A stretch of DNA of 64,000 bases. Origin: Mesorhizobium prunaredense. GTDB lineage: Bacteria > Pseudomonadota > Alphaproteobacteria > Rhizobiales > Rhizobiaceae. The translations under genes were made by a program, and so were the position numbers. The notes beneath the pieces are model-generated. The model saw only the letters and a list, made by a program, of their open reading frames with translations. It made no database searches and was not told where the DNA came from. Below are positions 18,450 through 28,491 of this stretch, in pieces. Numbering within the stretch: the first letter of the stretch is position 1; every line of letters begins with the position of its first letter. The stretch is taken from the NCBI RefSeq assembly GCF_900156895.1, contig NZ_FTPD01000022.1, positions 79,167-143,166 on the forward strand. The letters run 5' to 3'.

Positions 18450-19211
18450 TCAGATGCACCGTCCGCCGTCGACCTCCAGCGCCACGCCAGTGACGAAGGC
18501 CGCCTCGTCCGAAGCCAGCCAGAGCGCCGCGTTGGCTATGTCGAGCGGCGTCGAAAGCCGGCCAAGCGGGATCGACGCGCGGAATTTCTCGCGGATTTCG
18601 GGTGTGTCGGCGCCCATAAATTTTTCCAGCATGCCGGTCTCGCCGGCGACCGGGCACAGGCAGTTGACGCGGATGTTCTTCGGCGCGAGTTCCACCGCCA
18701 TGGATTTGGTCGCGGTGATCGCCCAGCCCTTCGATGCATTGTACCAGGTGAGGCCGGGCCGCGGCCTGATGCCGGCGGTCGAGGCCGTGGTCAGGATGAC
18801 GCCGCCGCCTTGCCTATCCATCACCGGCACGACCGCCAGAGCGGCGTGGTAGATCGCCTTCATGTTGACGGCCGTGATCAGATCGAAGGTGGTCTCGTCG
18901 ACCTCCAGCATATCGCCGTTGCGATGGGTATAGCCGGCATTGTTGACCATGATGTCGATGCGGCCAAAGGCACTGTTTGCGGCGTAGACCATCTCGTCGA
19001 ACTCCGAACGGGTCGAGACGTCCGTCTGGGTCCAGATCGCCGCCCGGCCGATCTCGTTGGCGACGCGTTCGGCGCCCTTGGCGTTGAGGTCGGCGACAAC
19101 GACCTTGGCGCCCTCCTCGGCAAAACGCTTGGCCATGCCCTCGCCGAAGCCTGACGCGGCACCGGTGATGATGGCAACTTTGTTTTCCAGGCGCATGGCT
19201 TTCTCACTCAT
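18450..19211 (-). CDS. SDR family oxidoreductase
   Basis: 253 aa classical short-chain dehydrogenase. Cofactor site TGAASGFGEG, NNAG motif, catalytic Tyr and Lys in YNASKGW, and the C-terminal GVALEVDGGRCI. Start ATG 19211 (MSEKAMRLENKVAI) has GGGGAG upstream; the open frame to 19436 adds nothing recognisable. Divergent from zwf across a 292-base region. Substrate not predictable. Confidence 0.88.
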   Translation of the reverse strand: MSEKAMRLENKVAIITGAASGFGEGMAKRFAEEGAKVVVADLNAKGAERVANEIGRAAIWTQTDVSTRSEFDEMVYAANSAFGRIDIMVNNAGYTHRNGDMLEVDETTFDLITAVNMKAIYHAALAVVPVMDRQGGGVILTTASTAGIRPRPGLTWYNASKGWAITATKSMAVELAPKNIRVNCLCPVAGETGMLEKFMGADTPEIREKFRASIPLGRLSTPLDIANAALWLASDEAAFVTGVALEVDGGRCI

Positions 19212-19441
19212 GATTGAAGACTCCCCGCTCCGGCAGCCTCGGGCAATGGCCGCCGAAAGATCAACATACTCTCGATTTCTCCTTTGGCTTTCGCCTCGAT
19301 CCCGCACTATGCTGCGTCTGCGAAGGCCTCCCGGAACCACCTCGCCGACAAGCGTCCGGGTTGCGGCAGTGTCAAGGGCACACCTCAGAACAATCGGCAA
19401 ACATCCGATTGGCCCTGGGATGTGACGCCGTGTCACTGGAA

Positions 19442-19460
19442 AATCTAAATCGATTAGATT
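19442..19460. promoter_or_regulatory. Palindromic operator candidate upstream of zwf
   Basis: Perfect 7-bp arms AATCTAA (19442-19448) and TTAGATT (19454-19460) around ATCGA, 44 bases upstream of the zwf start and in an AT-rich pocket. The position suits a repressor of the zwf-pgl-edd operon. No regulator gene is adjacent, so the binder is unknown. Confidence 0.55.
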
Positions 19461-19503
19461 ATATCCAACGCTACACAGCGAGCGGCGTCAGAGCGGACAG
19501 ACC

Positions 19504-20973
19504 ATGACCAGCCAGATCATTCCCGTCGACCCTTTCGACTTCATCATTTTCGGCGGCACCGGCGATCTGTCGGAACGCAAGCTTTTGCCGTCACTCTATC
19601 ATCGCCAGCGCGGCCATCAGTTTTCCGAACCGACGCGCATCATCGGCACGTCGCGCTCGAACATGACCGACGAGGAATTCCGGGATTTCGCCAGGCAGGC
19701 GATTTCCGACCATGTGAAACCGGCCGATATCGACGCCGCCGAGCTGGAGACGTTCCTCGCCCGGCTTTCCTACGTCTCGGCTGACGCGACGACCGGCGCG
19801 GGCTTCGACAAATTGAAGACGGCGATCGGCGACAGCGAATGCATCCGCGCCTTCTACCTGGCGGTGGCGCCGGCGCTGTTCGGCGACATCTCACATAAGC
19901 TGAAAGAGAACGGGCTGATCACGCCGAACTCGCGCATCGTGCTGGAGAAGCCGATCGGGCGCGATCTCGCCTCGGCGCGCGAGCTCAACGATTTGGTCGG
20001 CGACGATTTCCATGAAAGCCAGATTTTCCGCATCGATCACTATCTCGGCAAGGAAACGGTGCAGAACCTGATGGCGCTGCGCTTTGCCAATGCGCTCTAC
20101 GAGCCGCTGTGGAATTCCGCCAATGTCGATCATGTGCAAATCACCGTGGCCGAGACCGTCGGCCTCGAAGACCGCGTCACCTATTACGACAAGGCCGGCG
20201 CGTTGCGCGACATGGTGCAGAACCACATGCTGCAGCTTCTCTGCCTCGTCGCCATGGAGGCGCCGTCCTCGATGGACGCCGACGCCGTGCGCGACGAAAA
20301 GCTGAAGGTGTTGCGCGCGCTGAAACGCATCAACGGCAATGAAGCGCCCAAGCATACGGTACGCGGCCAGTACCGTGCCGGGGCCTCGGCCGGCGGGCCG
20401 GTGAAAGGCTATGTCGAGGAGCTCGGCAAGAACAGCAACACCGAGACCTTCGTCGCGCTCAAGGCCGAAATCGGCAACTGGCGCTGGGCGGGCGTGCCGT
20501 TCTATCTCAGGACGGGCAAGCGGCTGGCGACGCGCGTCTCGGAGATCGTCATCGAATTCAAGCCGATCCCGCATTCGATCTTCGGCGACAGCGCCGGGCC
20601 GATCTCGGCCAACCAGCTGGTCATCCGGCTGCAGCCCGACGAAGGCGTCAAGCAGTTCATCATGATCAAGGATCCGGGGCCTGGCGGCATGCGGCTGCGC
20701 CAGATCCCGCTCGATATGAGCTTCGCGCAATCCTTCGACGGCCGCGCCCCCGACGCCTATGAAAGACTGATCATGGACGTCATCCGTGGCAACCAGACAC
20801 TGTTCATGCGCCGCGACGAGGTCGAGGCGGCGTGGAAGTGGATCGACCCGATCCAGGACGCATGGGAAGGTGCCAGGCAGGAGGCGCAGGGCTATACGGC
20901 CGGCACTTGGGGCCCCTCCGCCTCGATTGCGCTGATCGAACGCGACGGGCGGACATGGCACGAGAGCAATTGA
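19504..20973 (+). CDS. zwf: Glucose-6-phosphate 1-dehydrogenase
   Basis: 489 aa, first step of the Entner-Doudoroff and oxidative pentose phosphate routes, NAD(P)-dependent, cytoplasmic. N-terminal FIIFGGTGDLSERKLLPSLY (nucleotide site), the signature RIDHYLGKE (active-site His near residue 180), and a full C-terminal domain (FYLRTGKRLATRVSEIVIEF). First gene of zwf-pgl-edd; the pgl start lies inside its end. Confidence 0.97.
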   Translation: MTSQIIPVDPFDFIIFGGTGDLSERKLLPSLYHRQRGHQFSEPTRIIGTSRSNMTDEEFRDFARQAISDHVKPADIDAAELETFLARLSYVSADATTGAGFDKLKTAIGDSECIRAFYLAVAPALFGDISHKLKENGLITPNSRIVLEKPIGRDLASARELNDLVGDDFHESQIFRIDHYLGKETVQNLMALRFANALYEPLWNSANVDHVQITVAETVGLEDRVTYYDKAGALRDMVQNHMLQLLCLVAMEAPSSMDADAVRDEKLKVLRALKRINGNEAPKHTVRGQYRAGASAGGPVKGYVEELGKNSNTETFVALKAEIGNWRWAGVPFYLRTGKRLATRVSEIVIEFKPIPHSIFGDSAGPISANQLVIRLQPDEGVKQFIMIKDPGPGGMRLRQIPLDMSFAQSFDGRAPDAYERLIMDVIRGNQTLFMRRDEVEAAWKWIDPIQDAWEGARQEAQGYTAGTWGPSASIALIERDGRTWHESN

Positions 20974-21671
20974 ACGGCGCCGCTTACAGCTGGCACGCAT
21001 TTGCCGAACGCCAGGACCTGGCGGCTGCACTTGCCGGCCACGTCGCGGGCCGCCTGACCAATGCGATTGCTGAGCGCGGCACGGCATTGCTCGCCGTTTC
21101 CGGCGGCACCACGCCGGCGAAATTTTTCGCATCGCTTTCGAGCATCCCGATCGCCTGGAACAAGGTCACGGTGACGCTGGTCGACGAGCGTTGCGTGCCG
21201 GCGTCCTCGCCGCGCTCCAATGCCGGGCTGGTCGCCGCCAATCTTTTGCAAAACGCCGCCGCAGCCGCACGTTTCGTGCCGCTCTACCAGGAGGCAGCAA
21301 GTATCGAGGATACGTCGGAGGCCGATAGCAGGATGTTGCGGTCGCTGCCCTGGCCGCTCGATGTGATCGTGCTCGGCATGGGAACCGATGGCCATACCGC
21401 GTCGTTTTTTCCCGACGCCGACAATCTGGAAACACTGCTCGACCCGTCGTCGGAAAGCGTCGTGCTCCCGGTTCACGCGACAAGCGCCGGCGAGCCGCGC
21501 CTGACGTTGTCGCTGGCGCGGATCGTCAGGGCCGGCTTCGTCGCGCTGCACATCGAGGGTGAGGACAAGCGCAAGGCATTCGAAAGCGCAATGGCATCGG
21601 TATTGCGAAAACCCATTCGCGCCGTGCTCGACGCAGCCGAGAGACCCGTACAGGTTTTCTGGGCACCCTGA
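20955..21671 (+). CDS. pgl: 6-phosphogluconolactonase
   Basis: 238 aa DevB-type lactonase. Motifs [25 protein letters not shown] and [15 protein letters not shown] are all in place. The start ATG 20955 ([16 protein letters not shown]) overlaps the zwf end by 19 bases, which implies coupled translation. The frame open to 20832 is antisense-like extension inside zwf. Hydrolyses 6-phosphogluconolactone for Edd. Confidence 0.95.
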   Translation: MAREQLNGAAYSWHAFAERQDLAAALAGHVAGRLTNAIAERGTALLAVSGGTTPAKFFASLSSIPIAWNKVTVTLVDERCVPASSPRSNAGLVAANLLQNAAAAARFVPLYQEAASIEDTSEADSRMLRSLPWPLDVIVLGMGTDGHTASFFPDADNLETLLDPSSESVVLPVHATSAGEPRLTLSLARIVRAGFVALHIEGEDKRKAFESAMASVLRKPIRAVLDAAERPVQVFWAP

Positions 21672-21744
21672 TTTCAACCTGCCAAGGGGTCCCGGCGGAC
21701 AGCCGGACCGTGTTTGCGGGACCTCGCCTGAAAGGATCGACGCC

Positions 21745-23589
21745 ATGACCGCGAGACGCGACATCGAAGCCATCACCGAGCGCATCCGCCAACGCTCCAG
21801 ACCGGGGCGCGAGGCCTATCTCGACCGCATCGCCGAGGCATCGAGCCGCACCGCCAACCGGGCCGTGCTGTCCTGCGGCAATCTCGCCCACGGCTTTGCC
21901 GTTTGCAGCCCTTCGGAAAAGCTGGCACTTGGCGGCGACCGCGTGCCGAACCTCGGCATCATCACCTCCTATAACGACATGCTGTCGGCGCATCAGCCTT
22001 TCGAGACATTTCCGGCGCTGATCAAGGACGCGGCGCGCGAGGCCGGCGGCATTGCCCAGGTCGCCGGCGGTGTGCCGGCAATGTGCGACGGCGTCACCCA
22101 GGGCCAGCCCGGCATGGAGCTGTCGCTGTTCTCGCGCGACGTGATCGCCATGGCGGCGGCGATCGGCCTGTCACACAACATGTTCGACGCCGCCGTCTAT
22201 CTCGGCGTCTGCGACAAGATCGTGCCGGGGCTGGTGATCGCGGCGCTGACCTTCGGCCATCTGCCGGCGGTGTTCATCCCGGCCGGGCCGATGACGACGG
22301 GCCTGCCCAATGACGAGAAAGCCAAAGTCCGCCAGCTCTATGCCGAAGGCAAGGCAGGACGGGCCGAACTGCTCGAGGCCGAGTCCAAATCCTATCACGG
22401 ACCGGGAACCTGCACCTTCTACGGCACCGCGAACTCCAACCAGATGCTGATGGAGATCATGGGCCTGCACACGCCGGGCGCCTCCTTCGTCAACCCCGGC
22501 ACGCCGTTGCGCGACGCGCTGACCCGGGAGGCGACGAAGCGGGCACTGGCGATCACCGCGCTCGGCAACGCCTACACGCCGGCCGGCCGGATGATCGACG
22601 AGCGCTCGATCGTCAACGGCATCGTCGGCCTGCACGCCACCGGCGGATCGACCAATCACACCATCCACCTGATCGCCATGGCGGCCGCGGCCGGTATCGC
22701 CATTACCTGGCAGGATATTTCGGATCTTTCGGAAGCCGTGCCGCTGCTGGCGCGGGTTTATCCGAACGGCCTTGCCGACGTGAACCATTTCCACGCAGCC
22801 GGCGGGCTCGGCTTCCTGATCCGCGAACTGCTCGACGAGGGAATCCTGCACGAGGACGTCCAGACGGTTTGGGGCGAAGGGCTGCGGCCTTATGCGGTCG
22901 AGGCCAAGCTCGGCGCCGATGGCGGCGTGGTGCGCGAGGCCTCGCCCCACGAAAGCGGCGACGAGAAGGTGCTGGCGCCGTTCAAGAAGGCGTTCCAGCC
23001 GACGGGCGGGCTGAAAATGCTTTCCGGCAATCTCGGCCACGCCGTCATCAAGACCTCGGCGGTGAAACCGGAGCGGCGCATCATCGAGGCGCCAGCCAAG
23101 GTTTTCGACAGCCAGCAAGGGCTCAACGAGGCGTTCAAGGCCGGCACGTTGACCGGCGATTTCATCGCCGTCATCCGTTTCCAGGGCCCGAAAGCCAACG
23201 GCATGCCGGAGCTGCACAAGCTGACCACCGTGCTCGGCGTCCTGCAGGATCGCGGCCAGCATGTGGCGCTGGTCACCGACGGGCGCATGTCGGGCGCCAG
23301 CGGCAAGGTGCCGGCAGCGATCCATGTGACGCCGGAGGCGGTCGAGGACGGGCCGATCGCCAGGATCCATGACGGCGACATCATCAGGCTCGACGCCGAC
23401 GCCGGAACGCTGGAAGTCTTGGTGCCGGCAGGCGATTTCGCGCTGCGGCGGGCGGCGGACAGCGATCTTGCCGGCAATGAATTCGGCTTCGGCCGCGAGC
23501 TTTTCGCCGGGTTGCGGCAAATGGTCGGCCGTGCCGACCACGGCGCCAGCGCATTCGGAAACAACGTGGCGGAGTTCGCACTGCAGTGA
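21745..23589 (+). CDS. edd: Phosphogluconate dehydratase
   Basis: 614 aa IlvD/Edd family enzyme with a 4Fe-4S cluster, converting 6-phosphogluconate to KDPG. Cluster-type cysteines are visible in [19 protein letters not shown] and [13 protein letters not shown], and the C-terminal block [20 protein letters not shown] is standard. Start ATG 21745 ([15 protein letters not shown]) has AAAGGA upstream. Third gene of the zwf operon. No eda follows; instead the stop codon lies in the left arm of an inverted repeat. Confidence 0.97.
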   Translation: MTARRDIEAITERIRQRSRPGREAYLDRIAEASSRTANRAVLSCGNLAHGFAVCSPSEKLALGGDRVPNLGIITSYNDMLSAHQPFETFPALIKDAAREAGGIAQVAGGVPAMCDGVTQGQPGMELSLFSRDVIAMAAAIGLSHNMFDAAVYLGVCDKIVPGLVIAALTFGHLPAVFIPAGPMTTGLPNDEKAKVRQLYAEGKAGRAELLEAESKSYHGPGTCTFYGTANSNQMLMEIMGLHTPGASFVNPGTPLRDALTREATKRALAITALGNAYTPAGRMIDERSIVNGIVGLHATGGSTNHTIHLIAMAAAAGIAITWQDISDLSEAVPLLARVYPNGLADVNHFHAAGGLGFLIRELLDEGILHEDVQTVWGEGLRPYAVEAKLGADGGVVREASPHESGDEKVLAPFKKAFQPTGGLKMLSGNLGHAVIKTSAVKPERRIIEAPAKVFDSQQGLNEAFKAGTLTGDFIAVIRFQGPKANGMPELHKLTTVLGVLQDRGQHVALVTDGRMSGASGKVPAAIHVTPEAVEDGPIARIHDGDIIRLDADAGTLEVLVPAGDFALRRAADSDLAGNEFGFGRELFAGLRQMVGRADHGASAFGNNVAEFALQ

Positions 23590-23696
23590 AAAAGGGCGGC
23601 TTGCGACCACAGCCCCTAACCTAAATGTGAAGTACTTTCTGTCGCAAATATCTGTCGCAAAATTCGGACTTTTGCGAGCGACTTTTGCGACAGAAA
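23587..23696 (+). repeat. Left inverted-repeat arm behind edd
   Basis: Starts TGAAAAAGG (23587, including the edd stop), contains CAGCCCCTAACC-T-AAATGTG (23610-23629), then two TGTCGCAAA units and a 13-bp inner palindrome TTTCTGTCGCAAA (23636-23648) / TTTGCGACAGAAA (23684-23696). The same order appears inverted at 24440-24660. Confidence 0.8.
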
Positions 23697-23804
23697 TTTC
23701 CCCTATAATCAGCGCCGCCGATTTTGATGCGAAACTTAGGATTTGCGCGACACAGGAACGGCAGCTTTCAACCTCAAAGCGGGCCTGGTCGGCGTGGTCT
23801 GTAA

Positions 23805-24338
23805 TCAGGCAGGAACGTAGGTCAACCTGATGACTTCCCCGCCGATTCGCTCGCTGGCCACAAGGCGGAGCGGTGGCCGAGAGCCAGCGAAGAAGGGCTT
23901 GCCGCGACCAAGCACCACGGGGTGAAGGTAGAGGCGGTATTCGTCGATCAGACCCATTTCGGTCAGGCTTTGCGCCAACTCTGGTCCGGAAGCGGAAATC
24001 TCTCCTGTTAGCTTGGCCTTTAGCCCGCGTATCACTACCTCGACGTCATCCGCGATAAGCGTGGCATTGGGACCGACCGACTTCAACGAGCGCGATACAA
24101 CCCATTTCGGCTGGCGCCGCCACGCCGCCGCGAACTCGTGTTGCTCCGTACTCCACTCAGGACGGTCTTCGTCCCAATAGCGCATGGCCTCGTACATGCG
24201 GCGACCGTACACACTGCCGGTCAGGTCGCGCACGTGCTCTATCCAGTGACGAAAGAGCGCGGGACTTGGCGTAGGTAATTCCTGGTGGTCGACATAGCCG
24301 TCGAGGGACTGGTTCATTCCGAATACGATCTTCGCCAT
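23805..24338 (-). CDS. Dihydrofolate reductase family protein (RibD C-terminal type)
   Basis: 177 aa. Start ATG 24338 (MAKIVFGMNQSLDGYVDHQE) with GGGGAG upstream. N-terminal FGMNQSLDGYV and the middle GSVYGRRMYEAMRYW belong to the RibD_C/DHFR-like family; the C-terminal ELAQSLTEMGLIDEYRLYLHPVVLG region matches too. These proteins are usually NADPH reductases of unknown substrate, not true DHFR. Base composition is lower in GC than the neighbours. The gene is the only one between two inverted repeats, suggesting acquisition as a unit. Confidence 0.88.
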   Translation of the reverse strand: MAKIVFGMNQSLDGYVDHQELPTPSPALFRHWIEHVRDLTGSVYGRRMYEAMRYWDEDRPEWSTEQHEFAAAWRRQPKWVVSRSLKSVGPNATLIADDVEVVIRGLKAKLTGEISASGPELAQSLTEMGLIDEYRLYLHPVVLGRGKPFFAGSRPPLRLVASERIGGEVIRLTYVPA

Positions 24339-24439
24339 GCTGCAAAATCTCCCCGTCGTGTCAGGTATACAAGACGAACGACAGCCAAGCGCCCCGACAC
24401 ATGCCCGAAATTTTTTTCTTGTGGGGGTCGTTACCCGGT

Positions 24440-24660
24440 TCTTGTCGCAAAATTCCCGAGTTTTGAATCGGTTTCGCGACTGATATTTGCGACGTCGCAA
24501 AACCGGATGTTCTGCGACGATCCGGCGAACAGAATGCTTTGCGAAATTTTTACAGCAAGCTAAACCGCGCGAAACGTCTGCGCCGCACGCGAATATTGCG
24601 CTGTAAGATACTTGGGTTCCACATTTGGGTTAGGGGCTGGCTTCGGAACCACCTTTTTCA
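24440..24660 (-). repeat. Right inverted-repeat arm
   Basis: On the minus strand from 24660: TGAAAAAGG, then CAGCCCCTAACC-C-AAATGTG (24639 down to 24620), then about 100 extra bases, TCGCAAATATC at 24495-24485 and TTTTGCGACAAGAA near 24450. It is an inverted, longer and diverged copy of the left arm at 23587-23696. It lies 14 bases behind the stop of the VWA gene. Confidence 0.75.
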
Positions 24661-24674
24661 AACGTCGAATGTCC

Positions 24675-26336
24675 CTACTGCACCGTCAGCTCGGCTCGCT
24701 CGCCGGCTGTGATGGTCACCGTGCTTTCCTTTGAGGTGTTGTCCGACTTCTCCGAGACGACGGCGTAGTCGCCGGCCGGCAGTGCCGCCTGATATTTCTC
24801 GTCATAGGCGTAGCCGAGCGATTTGCGGTTGCCGTTGATGTCCTTCTTCGGATCGAAAATCTCGATCTTCGAAGCTCCTGGCGCGGTGATCGCCAGCACG
24901 CCGGCATTGATGGCGATCTTCAGATCCTTATGCTCACCGGCCTTGACGCTGAACGGCTGCTCGACGCCGGCAAGGTCGACCGTCGCCGTCAGCACATAGT
25001 CATCGGGCGGCAGATCGAACTTGCTGTCGGGGCCATAGGCATAAGCCACCTCTTGCCTCGTTCCGTCGACCTTCTTTTTTGCCTTGAACACCTTGAAGCC
25101 GATGCCCGAGCCGTCGGCCTTGTCGCCGCCGGCAATGTAGTAGGCGTTGGCAACGACATGGCCGACGCCGACGACGATATCCTTGTCGACGACCTTGCCG
25201 GCAGCGAGCGGGATGGTTTCGGTAACCTCTGCCTGCCCAATCCTGACCGTGACTTTCTGATCGCCGGCCGGCAACACGACCTTGGTGTCGCCATAATAGG
25301 TCGCGGGCATTTCAACGCCCGGATAGGCGATCACCACAGCCGCGCCATCGGCCACATCCGCTCCCTCACTTGGCCGCGGATGAATGATGAGCGTGCCGGC
25401 ATCGAGCACGAAGAGGGGTTTGTAGAGCTGGCCCGCCTCGACCGTGAGCTTCTGTTCGGTGCTGGCCTCGCCATGGCGCGCTACGACTGCGTAGTCGCCC
25501 GGCTCCAAGTTGCCTTTAAAAACTCCGTATTCGGTGGCGACGTAATCGCCGCGCGTGCCGTCGGACTTTGCCTTGTAGATCTCCCAGGAATTTCCGTCGG
25601 TCACGGGATCGCCGCCCTCGGCGAGTACCACGGCGGGCATGAAGTTGAATTCCGGCTTTTCCGGCGCGGCGGCCGGCTGCGGCGCCGGCGCTGGTTCGGG
25701 CGCCGGTGCAGGTGCGGCGGCGATGGTCTCGACCAGCGCGTCCTGCAGCGCCTTCTCATCGGAGGCCTGGATGTATTTGCCGCCGGTGTCGTCGGCGAGG
25801 CAAGCAACCTGCTTGCCCTCGTCCGCGGTCAGGCCGAAGCCGACGACGTTTACGGTGAAGTCGACACCGGCAGCCCTCAGTTCCTTGCCGAGCGCGCAGG
25901 GGTCGCCTTTGCAGGTCTCGAGCCCGTCGGTGATCAGGATGACGGTGGCCTTGTCCTCGGTGTATCTCAGCGCGTCGGCCGCCTGCCTGACGGCTGATGT
26001 CAGCGGCGTCTTGCCGAGGAATTTCAGGCTGTCGGCGGCAGTGGAAACAGCACCTGCCGAGCCGGCCTGCGGCGGCACGATGAGCTCGATGTCCTCGCAA
26101 CTGCCCTTCTCGCGATGGCCATAGGCCATGAAGCCGATTTCCTTGTCGGTGGGGACCGATTGCAGCACCGTTCGCAGCGATTGGCGGGCGATTTCGAGCT
26201 TGGGCTTGCCGTCGATCTGCGCCCACATCGAACCGGAGGCGTCGAGAATGAGGATGACTCGGTCGGCGGCAAGGCCGAGCGTCGTCATCCACAAAAGGAG
26301 CGCCGTCGCAACGATGCTCCGCACAAGTCCCGCCAT
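24675..26336 (-). CDS. VWA-domain secreted protein with three C-terminal repeats
   Basis: 553 aa. Signal peptide 1-24 (ends GLAA), then a von Willebrand A domain about 26-205 with MIDAS residues DASGS at 32-36 and VILITDGLETC. An Ala/Pro linker (APAPAPEPAPAPQP) leads to three diverged beta-type repeats of about 90 residues. Each has an aromatic/acidic core and a PxGDYAV or PPDDYVL turn: WEIYKAKSDGTRGDYV, FKVFKAKKKVDGTRQEV and IEIFDPKKDINGNRKSL. Probably a periplasmic or surface metal-dependent adhesion or scaffold protein. Function unknown; no MoxR partner nearby. Confidence 0.85.
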   Translation of the reverse strand: MAGLVRSIVATALLLWMTTLGLAADRVILILDASGSMWAQIDGKPKLEIARQSLRTVLQSVPTDKEIGFMAYGHREKGSCEDIELIVPPQAGSAGAVSTAADSLKFLGKTPLTSAVRQAADALRYTEDKATVILITDGLETCKGDPCALGKELRAAGVDFTVNVVGFGLTADEGKQVACLADDTGGKYIQASDEKALQDALVETIAAAPAPAPEPAPAPQPAAAPEKPEFNFMPAVVLAEGGDPVTDGNSWEIYKAKSDGTRGDYVATEYGVFKGNLEPGDYAVVARHGEASTEQKLTVEAGQLYKPLFVLDAGTLIIHPRPSEGADVADGAAVVIAYPGVEMPATYYGDTKVVLPAGDQKVTVRIGQAEVTETIPLAAGKVVDKDIVVGVGHVVANAYYIAGGDKADGSGIGFKVFKAKKKVDGTRQEVAYAYGPDSKFDLPPDDYVLTATVDLAGVEQPFSVKAGEHKDLKIAINAGVLAITAPGASKIEIFDPKKDINGNRKSLGYAYDEKYQAALPAGDYAVVSEKSDNTSKESTVTITAGERAELTVQ

Positions 26337-26450
26337 GAAAATTTCCCCCAGTCAGTGGCCGCCAGTCAGGGGGGCGAAGCTATTTGACGCCGCGACAGGA
26401 TACAAGCCCGGGCGCCGGGGCACGTGGCGGCGCTGGCTGCGCCAAACCAC

Positions 26451-27449
26451 TCAATATGTCGTGCGCCGCTCTTCGGAAGGCGGCCGGCCGAACTGCAGGC
26501 GATAGCTCTGGGCAAAATAGGAGTGCGAGGTGAAGCCGGTGGCGATCGCCACATCGAGGATCGGCATGTTGGTCTGGCGCAGCAATTCGCGCGCCCGCTC
26601 AAGCCTGAGCCGCATGTAATAGCGGCCGGGCGTCACACTGAGGTGACGCAGGAACAGCCGCTCGACCTGACGCACCGACAGGCCGGCCGACTTGGCGAGT
26701 TGCACCGCCGACAGCGGCTCGTCGAGATGGTCGGCCATCAGTTCGACGATGCGGCGCAGCTTTTCCGATTTGCCGGTCAGGTCGCGCTCAGGACCGACGC
26801 GCTGGCGGTCTCCCGCGGAGCGGATGCGCTCGTGCTGGAACTGGTTGGCGACGCCGTTGGCGAGGCTCGAGCCGAAATCGCCGCGCACGATCTCCAGCAT
26901 CAGGTCGATGGAGGTGGTGCCGCCGGCGCAGGTGTAACGCTTGCGATCGATCTCGAAGACGTTGCCGGTGCAGTTGATGTCGGGAAACCGTTCGACGAAG
27001 CCGGCGCGGTTTTCCCAGTGGATGGTGCAGCGATAGCCTTCGAGCTGGCCTGCCTCGGCGAGCAGATAGGAGCCGACCGACAGTGCGCCGAGCGCGTTGC
27101 CGCGCCGGCCCCAGCTGCGCAGCGCCGCCAGCACCTTGCTCTTGCCGGGAAACTCGGTCGTCAGCCCGACCGAGACGAAAAGAATATCGACCGGCGGCAG
27201 ATCGGCGACAGCGTAGTCGATCTTGAGCGGCAGGCCGTTGGAGGCCATGACGGCATCACCGTCGGCCGATACCGTCGTCCAGCCATAGAAGTCGTGGCCG
27301 AGCAGCCGGTTGGCCGACCGGAACGTGTCGATTGCGGCGGCCAGCGAGAACATGGAAAACTTGTCGACCAGCAGGAACCCGAACTGCCGGCCGCCGTGAA
27401 TGGGATCATTCGTGACCGGCCGCTCTGGGGGAACAGTGAGGTTCGGCAA
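26451..27449 (-). CDS. GlxA-family AraC-type transcriptional regulator
   Basis: 332 aa. Residues about 20-185 form a DJ-1/PfpI-like domain (QFGFLLVDKFSMFSLAAAID; the elbow region reads GALSVGSYLLAEAG without the catalytic Cys). The last 100 residues are an AraC double helix-turn-helix (LAKSAGLSVRQVERLFLRHL and IATGFTSHSYFAQSYRLQFG). The only start upstream in frame is TTG 27449, so the N-terminus is uncertain. Related proteins control glycine-betaine, carnitine or arginine use. Target unknown here. Confidence 0.85.
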   Translation of the reverse strand: MPNLTVPPERPVTNDPIHGGRQFGFLLVDKFSMFSLAAAIDTFRSANRLLGHDFYGWTTVSADGDAVMASNGLPLKIDYAVADLPPVDILFVSVGLTTEFPGKSKVLAALRSWGRRGNALGALSVGSYLLAEAGQLEGYRCTIHWENRAGFVERFPDINCTGNVFEIDRKRYTCAGGTTSIDLMLEIVRGDFGSSLANGVANQFQHERIRSAGDRQRVGPERDLTGKSEKLRRIVELMADHLDEPLSAVQLAKSAGLSVRQVERLFLRHLSVTPGRYYMRLRLERARELLRQTNMPILDVAIATGFTSHSYFAQSYRLQFGRPPSEERRTTY

Positions 27450-27468
27450 AGCTTTGGGCTTTCCAGGT

Positions 27469-28371
27469 TCAGAAAGACGGCCGTTTCAATCCGGCCGCGA
27501 GATAGGCGGAAGCTAGCGTGTTGGCCATCAGCATGGCAATGGTCATCGGTCCGACGCCGCCGGGCACCGGCGTGATGGCGCCGGCGGTCTTGGCCGCTTC
27601 CGCAAAGGCGACGTCACCGACGAGACGGGTCTTGCCTTCGCCCTTTTCTGGCGCCGCGATGCGGTTGATGCCGACGTCGATGACGGTGGCGCCCGGTTTG
27701 ACCCAGTCACCCCTGACCATTTCAGGTCTGCCGACAGCGGCAACGAGAATGTCGGCGGTGCGCGCCAGTGCAGCCAGGTCCTTCGTGCGGCTGTGCGCGA
27801 CAGTGACGGTGCAGTTTGCGGCAAGCAGAAGATTGGCCATCGGTTTGCCGACGATATTGGAGCGGCCGACGACCACCGCATTGAGCCCGGAAAGATCCTT
27901 GCCGCGCACACGCTCGATGAGCAGCATCGAGCCGGCCGGCGTGCAAGGCACGAACGCCGTCTCCAGTTCACCGGTGCCGAGCTTGCCGACATTGATGAAG
28001 TGGAAGCCGTCGACATCCTTTTGCGGCGCTATTGCTTGGATGACCTTGCCCGCATCGATATGGTCAGGCAGCGGAAGCTGCACCAGGATGCCGTTGATGC
28101 CGGGATCGGCGTTGAGTTCGCCGATGATAGCAAGCAGTTCCTGTTCGGACATTTCGGCCGGCAGCGTGTGCTGGACCGAATGAAAGCCGCATTCCTTGGC
28201 GGTGCGGGATTTGGAGGCGACGTAAACCTGGCTCGCCGGATCCTCACCGACGATGACCACGGCGAGACCGGGCTTCTGCGCGCCCTTTTCCATCAGTTCG
28301 ATCGTCAGGGCCTTGACGCGCTGCACCACGCCTTCGGCAACGCTTTTTCCGTCAATCAACTCGGCCATCAA
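27469..28371 (-). CDS. folD: Bifunctional methylenetetrahydrofolate dehydrogenase/cyclohydrolase
   Basis: 300 aa, converts 5,10-methylene-THF to 10-formyl-THF using NADP. Signatures [20 protein letters not shown] (with the catalytic Lys) and [12 protein letters not shown], plus the NADP-site [14 protein letters not shown] at 28371 or the next codon 28368 may be used. 20 bases separate its stop from the GlxA-type start, so cotranscription is possible. Confidence 0.97.
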   Translation of the reverse strand: MMAELIDGKSVAEGVVQRVKALTIELMEKGAQKPGLAVVIVGEDPASQVYVASKSRTAKECGFHSVQHTLPAEMSEQELLAIIGELNADPGINGILVQLPLPDHIDAGKVIQAIAPQKDVDGFHFINVGKLGTGELETAFVPCTPAGSMLLIERVRGKDLSGLNAVVVGRSNIVGKPMANLLLAANCTVTVAHSRTKDLAALARTADILVAAVGRPEMVRGDWVKPGATVIDVGINRIAAPEKGEGKTRLVGDVAFAEAAKTAGAITPVPGGVGPMTIAMLMANTLASAYLAAGLKRPSF

Positions 28372-28491
28372 CCATCCTCAACATCGTTCTGCTTCGGGCG
28401 GCATTCTCACGAAAATCCGACCGGGCAATCCCGTCAAAGCGCCGTCTTATGCCGCTAACTCGAAACCGATGGCTTTTATTCTATTCGGCGC

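Noticed and set aside
22171..23610. 479-codon minus-strand open frame
   Set aside because: Antisense to edd, which carries all dehydratase motifs.
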